64,000 bases of DNA from Apostichopus japonicus (taxonomy: Eukaryota > Echinodermata > Holothuroidea > Aspidochirotida > Stichopodidae), in contig NC_092569.1 of the NCBI RefSeq assembly GCF_037975245.1, positions 27,471,668-27,535,667 on the forward strand, read 5' to 3'. The notes under the pieces are model-generated. The model was not told the DNA's origin. It made no database searches and worked only from the letters and a program-made list of their open reading frames with translations. Made by a program: the position numbers and the translations under genes. Positions 59,238 to 64,000 of this stretch are shown here, piece by piece (position 1 is the stretch's first letter; the number at the start of each line of letters is the position of its first letter).

Positions 59238-61026
59238 CAGTACAGACATTGAACAGTTTATAGTCACTTGGCTTTGCAGGATAACCTGATGGGGATGGCC
59301 TGTATGTTACAATAAGTTCCCCCTTGCCCTCTCTTAAAACTTTACAGTTGTGCCTATGATTCCCAATATTCCGCATTTCCTTCAACTTTTGTATCCTAAG
59401 TTTGTTGTCTTTTGTCTGTATCCAATCAATGACCTCAGATTCATTTTTGTGTTGTGTTTGAATATGTTGGGATAGTTTTGACTTGCTCTCCTCACAGCAG
59501 TCTACTTTGTCCCACGTCCTACTATCTTCATTATTAGTTGTCCCCACAAAGACATTTTGTTTCTCTTTACTACCTTCTTCATTGACTTCACTGCCTGAAT
59601 TAGAAGTTGATGAGACAATGTTAGAAGAGACTTGTGGTGATGGATTTACAGGCTTAGAAGATGGAATTTTGTTCTGAACAGGTATCACATAAGAGGTATC
59701 ACTCTCAGATTCGTATCTATCGTCTGATTCATTGTATTCATTGCCACTGTCTTCACTACTAGATGTTTCAACATAAGTACAAGTCTTTGTTTTGGTACGA
59801 AGCCATCGAGAGCTGTTTGAAATGTCAATTGAGTCACGGGACGTTGATGAAATGTTACTGATATCTATTATCGATGATGCAGCCTGCCTTACAGGACTCT
59901 CCGGAATAAACTCAAAACTGAAAATATCTTTTACAACAATTTTATCTTGAGCATTGCTTTCTGCAAAGGAAGTATGAAGTGTCTGCCTGGTAGCTTTATC
60001 AGCCTGGATTTCGTTTACACTAGCTTTGCTATTAGTACTAATTGCTAAACTGGACGTTTCTGATTGTGTCTGAACTTCATTGATACCTGCTTCACAACTA
60101 GTTGTAATTGTGGAACTACATCTAATTGTGTCTGCCCTTTAGCATTATCCTTCTGAACTTCACTCATTGTAGCTTTACTAATTGTAGCAATTGTTGAACT
60201 GTCTGCGTCTGGCTGTGTCTGCCTACTAGCATTATCAGTCTGGATTTCATTTATACTCGCTTCGCTATTGGTAGTAATTGCTAAACTAGAAGTGTCTGAT
60301 TGTGTCTGGGTATTAGCTTTTTGTGTTTGAACTTCACTCATAATAGCTTCACAACTACTTGTTATTGTCGAAACATATGTATCTGATTGTGTCTGACTTT
60401 TCGCTTTATCGCTCTGAGATTCATTAGGAATTGATTTCCTATGAGTAGTGATTGTTGAACTGCCTGTGTCTCGTTGTGTCTGCCTGCTAGCACTATCACT
60501 CTCAGGTTGATTTATACTAGATTTCTTATTAGATGCAACTGCTGAGCTGGGCATATCTGAGTGTGTCTGAGCTTCAGTCATACTAGCTTCTTTAAGAACA
60601 TGTGGTGTACTAGATGTGTCTGAGTAAGCCAGCTTGTTATTTTCAGTCTGAGCTTCATTCTTTCTGGAACTAGATGTGTTTGAATGCACCACCTTGTTAG
60701 CTTTATCTGTCTGAGCTCCATTCTCACTTGCTTCCCCGTTAGTATGTGTTGCACTAGATGTATCTGAGGTTGCCTCCTTAGCAGCTTTACCAAATAAAGT
60801 GTTGTCAAGAGAAAGTAACAATTCATTGACCACTTCTTCAGTATCTCTTTTGAAACTTACACTCTCATTTTCACATGTTTCTGTTGTACTAGGTATTTCT
60901 TTTTGGTAATTGCTTGCTGTAGCAGTTTGTTTTCTAATGGTATTTTTATCAGTGCTATCACTTTCCTCAGTATGTTCCCCATTAGAACCTAATGAACTAG
61001 ATTTGTCAGTTTCATTAACTCCTAAA
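59238..61026 (-). pseudogene. Ser/Thr-rich 29-residue repeat region plus C-terminal Cys/His module
   Basis: About ten tandem imperfect repeats of ~29 residues (pattern QTQSDTSSLAITTNSEASIN E[IV]QTD) are open from 61026 to about 60120, where a one-base shift moves the frame. The continuing frame stays open for nearly 300 codons: acidic/serine-rich, then a CCEESKSKLSQHIQTQH zinc-finger-like motif and RNIGNHRHNCKVLREGKGEL followed by IVTYRPSPS. The latter LRNxGNxxHNxxVLxxGKGELIV module is one I recall from multi-copy uncharacterised animal proteins, possibly transposon-linked. The end is either a donor CTG|GTATGT at 59238 or read-through for 18 codons to 59185. Confidence 0.55.
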
Positions 61027-61392
61027 CTTTGTAGGAGAAAAAGTGAATATAGTTAAATTAAGAAGCTAAGAAATTCCATGAAATTGAAAAAGACATAAAA
61101 CTAAAGAATGTCACAAAGACATGCACAAAAAACCATCCATTTTGTGGCTATGATCTGCAAAATGAAGTACATGCCACACAATATATGTGCAATATGTTAC
61201 AATGTACATGAATTGTAACATTTTTACCTGAAGTATCCTACTCAACAGGAAACTTGGAATTTTGTTGTTGTTTGAAAAGTCTCCTCAAGAAACATTCCTA
61301 CATGTTTGGAAAGAATGAGTAATGTACAAGAGTAAATAAGAAGGATGTTTAAGTATACAGTGTTAGTCATTGTAGCATGTCAAGTTACATAC

Positions 61393-61591
61393 CTGCTGTC
61401 TAACTTGTCTCCATGGTACATCTTTTCTACCATAGTCATATCGAATTTCATCACCAGGAAGGATATCACACCTTGCTACCAAAACAAGGTGTGCAGTGCC
61501 ATCTATGAGAATCTTTAATACTTTGGCATTGGGACTCTTCCATGCATCATTTGCATATCTCCCTAAGCAATGGTTCAAAGTTGCATCAACA
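61393..61591 (-). CDS. SET-domain exon 3 (catalytic core)
   Basis: A 199-bp exon with acceptor TTTCTTTCAG and donor CAGCAG|GTATGT. It encodes VDATLNHCLGRYANDAW, then HLVLVARCDILPGDEIRYDY and G. YDYG is the AdoMet/tyrosine motif. The residue set NHS is not conserved. Confidence 0.8.
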
Positions 61592-62119
61592 CTGAAAGAA
61601 AGTAAATGTTGTGAATTCACTGGTAAAAATAAGTCAAATTATTCTACTGATGAAACCTACAACTTCAGTTGGCACCACAATCGTTTACATAGTTCTTCAC
61701 TTACAATAATACAATCAATTAGTGAAGGTCCACTATGTGGCCATATGTGTAAACTCCTACTATACTGACATACAGAATGTGGAATACATCTGGACTCAGA
61801 CTTGAGACCTAGTCCAGGGGATCTGAAGTCTGAGACAAGTCTGACTGCAAGACATCCCAGGTCTGAGTCCAAGTCCACAACAAAAGGACTTGATTCCTAC
61901 AGCACTGGGTGATAAGATGATGTGGTATGAGGAAGGGAATGCTACACAAACTGAGTTTATTCAAAGAACTACAACATTTATTTAATAATATGAAAGGAAA
62001 TTTACTTTGGTCCTGATACTATAACACATTTTTATGCTGCTTAGTACACACCATATCCAATTCAAGTAGAAGCTGCTGTGGAATGAGAAGAGGTATAACA
62101 AGACATTTGACCTACTTAC
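61592..62119. other. SET gene intron 2
   Basis: No additional coding segment recognised. Confidence 0.5.
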
Positions 62120-62260
62120 CACAACTCCTTCTTCCCATCAACAAAATAGTAAACATGTCAGGTCATCAACATTTTCAGTTAGATGCTGCTTCCAACTTCC
62201 CCTTGTATTCCACCAAAAATTCGCCTGTTGAGAAGCTTTTGTCTGCAAACAGCCCTTTAC
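62120..62260 (-). pseudogene. SET-domain exon 2 (frame broken)
   Basis: Starts in phase 1 with KGLFADKSFSTGEFLVEYKG and KLEAASN then TGA. The end of the exon reads YYFVDGKKEL in another frame, and its length (141 bp) is incompatible with both neighbours' phases. At least one indel lies between about 62165 and 62190. Confidence 0.75.
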
Positions 62261-62494
62261 CTGTAGTAAGTAGAACAAGTAAATATACAACATGCATCTT
62301 CCACCTATGTCCATATAGTTCTTCTTTATCCTGGGTAATACAATTGTAGACCCAGTGTACTTTTCTACAAACACTTATAAAAAAGAAACGTTTAGACAGT
62401 AGGCAGTTAAAGGACAATAAATATTACAAACTAGATACATATTCTCTTAAATTAATGTCATTGTGGTTAACAAATGTATGCATGTAATGCTCAC

Positions 62495-62603
62495 CAATCG
62501 TGGGTGACACTTCTTTAATGTAAAAGCCAGGTGGGTCTTCATTATGTGAATTTATCCATTCTCTAGCTGCTACAGCATAATCAGGTTTTTTTCTGTGGCC
62601 CAT
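62495..62603 (-). CDS. SET gene exon 1
   Basis: Starts MGHRKKPDYAVAAREWINSH and ends EVSPTIG in phase 1, fitting exon 2. ATG directly follows an AG with a modest tract (TTCTTGATAG), so either a 5' UTR exon lies upstream or the exon begins there by chance. Confidence 0.65.
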
Positions 62604-63114
62604 CTATCAAGAACAAAACAATGTCACAGAGAAAATGTTAACAATTAAGTTAAGTTATCATATTAAAAGAAAGAAAGAAACTTGGCTGAATGCATTCCCC
62701 TAAATGCAAGTAAAGTAAATGCATAAATAACAAACTAAAAATAGTCTCGTAGGCGCAAAAAAAAAAATGAAAGGGCTAAATTATTTCAACATAGGTTTTA
62801 AGGACCATACAAACTTAGGTCCACATGCATTAGTTCATAGGCTACCACTGATGAGATCACTTGTTATCTCTTATATTTTATCAAAATAGTACTGCATGAT
62901 ATTGCAGAGCCTAACCTTATGTTATGGCTGTTAAAATATATAGGCCTAGCCTAGCAACATATATAGGCCTACAGGGGGTGTAGGCATTTAGTCCTAGACA
63001 ATGGTCAACACGAATCATAACTCTAGTTTTAGGCCCTATGGCTTTTCGATTAGTGAATTCAAGCGGGTACATTAGGATCATATTACATTTTTAACTAAAT
63101 AAAAAAGATATTTT
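62604..63114. other. 5' flank or first intron of the SET gene
   Basis: AT-rich; no promoter element called. Confidence 0.4.
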
Positions 63115-63120
63115 ATATTT

Positions 63121-63846
63121 CAGGGATGTAAGTGCAGCCCCCAAAAAAAACCGGAAAAAATATTCGGAGACCCCAGGTGAATGCCGTCCTAACACATCCT
63201 ACTCCTAGCTCTGACTACTTACACACTATCGTTATGTTAGGCTAGCTCAGAAGTATTAGCGCTAACACATCTTACCCCTAGTTCTTACTACTTACACACT
63301 ATCGTTATGTTAGGCTAGCTCAAAGTTACGAATACGTCGCAGCGAACTACGGAATAAAAAACAGTCTCACATTCGAATGCGATCACAAATATCGACTTTC
63401 ATATGCGTATCCCGTAGATTTCCGCCGCTCACAAATATCACAAGCGTTAATTCCAAAACTTATGTCGAGCACCAGCAGTTACGAAGATATTAATTAGCAG
63501 TCCAATCAACATGAATTAGGCAAGGTTTTTCAACGACAGAAATGAGCTATAGCGATTTGAAGTTCGCATGTACGCGACGATATTCACATGGCACAATGTT
63601 GTACAGTGCAATGCGATGATGCGAAACTGGAAATGGTATTTTGAGTGATCGATGAGTGAAAATTGAAGTTAGCTTGCTACAACGGGCCAGGCATTTTTGC
63701 CGCGTTGTGTCTTTGATATTCGAACAATTTTGTGGAACTTTATTGGAATTTAAAAAAAAAACGGATTTCCGTAAAAATACGGAAGACTTATTGGAATTAA
63801 AAAAAAAACCGGATTTCCGTAAAAATCCGAAAGACTTACATCCCTG
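63121..63846. mobile_element. Non-autonomous DNA transposon, 726 bp
   Basis: Terminal inverted repeat CAGGGATGTAAGT (13 bp) at both ends and target duplication ATATTT (63115-63120, 63847-63852). Subterminal palindromes ggatttccgtaaaaatacgg are present near the right end. Two 60-bp tandem copies of a tactacttacacactatcg block lie near 63220-63310. CAGGG ends resemble hAT, but the 6-bp duplication is short for that group. Confidence 0.7.
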
Positions 63847-63854
63847 ATATTTAC

Positions 63855-63918
63855 CACCGTATTGCGACGGGACAGTTTTCCACCGCAAAACCGAGGAAAT
63901 CATGCGGGATCCAGCCAT
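63855..63918 (-). CDS. Candidate upstream exon
   Basis: ATG at 63918 opens MAGSRMISSVLRWKTVPSQY and G up to a donor-like GGTG|GTAAAT, directly beside the transposon. Its phase does not join 62603 in frame, so it may be untranslated, belong to another transcript, or be chance. Confidence 0.2.
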
Positions 63919-64000
63919 TCGATGTAGTGACTCGCAGCCGTCAGTCCATCGTGTGTAATCGAGGTACTGACTTTTTTGTGTGATATCGCGCCGTAGTCAT

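Larger units (their letters stand above)
59238..62603 (-). pseudogene. KMT5A-like SET-domain gene with Ser/Thr repeat region (frame broken)
   Basis: Minus-strand exons 62495-62603, 62120-62260, 61393-61591 and about 59238-61026. The first three encode a post-SET-less SET domain: ISPTIG-like start, KGLFADKSFSTGEFLVEYKG, YYFVDGKKEL, CVDATLNHCLGRYANDAW and LPGDEIRYDYG. SET enzymes methylate lysines using S-adenosylmethionine; the closest family is KMT5A/SET8. The canonical NHS motif is replaced by YAND, seen in a derived animal subfamily (recall). Exon 2 and the repeat exon each contain a frame break, so this is either a pseudogene or the assembly has indels. The phase between exon 3 and the repeat exon does not fit as drawn. 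Confidence 0.65.

Overview
The window is animal nuclear DNA: spliced genes with long introns, AT-rich non-coding sequence, many minisatellites and nested transposon remnants. The best clue to the organism is a pair of secreted fibrinogen-related (FReD) lectin-type genes resembling the sea cucumber fibrinogen-like protein A family, together with a derived KMT5A-like SET gene. I infer an echinoderm, most likely a holothurian; this is family-level inference, not a database match.

Layout. (1) 1-22.2 kb holds FReD gene A on the minus strand. Six exons with consistent splice phases run from a signal-peptide exon (22100-22190) to the stop at 5244. (2) 22.2-42.9 kb is a gene-poor, transposon-rich spacer: two hAT-type coding scraps nearby, a gypsy gag scrap, a Penelope-like scrap, tRNA-type SINEs, and two complete copies of one DNA element in opposite orientation (27.86-29.97 and 31.04-34.36 kb), each with its own target duplication. 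(3) 42.9-59.1 kb holds FReD gene B, a diverged duplicate of roughly 1-12.9 kb, also on the minus strand. It carries two non-LTR retrotransposon fragments, one of them with an intact frame. (4) 59.2-62.6 kb is a minus-strand gene with a SET domain, a Ser/Thr-rich 29-residue repeat region and a C-terminal Cys/His module; it shows at least two frame breaks.

The most unusual structure is in intron 4 of both FReD genes. A 77-bp minisatellite whose every unit contains the last ~32 bases of the upstream coding exon plus its intact GTAAGT splice donor occurs about 4-5 times in gene A and about 41 times in gene B. Several other minisatellites also differ strongly in copy number between the two loci, each locus having expanded a different ancestral unit. 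Copy counts were made by eye.
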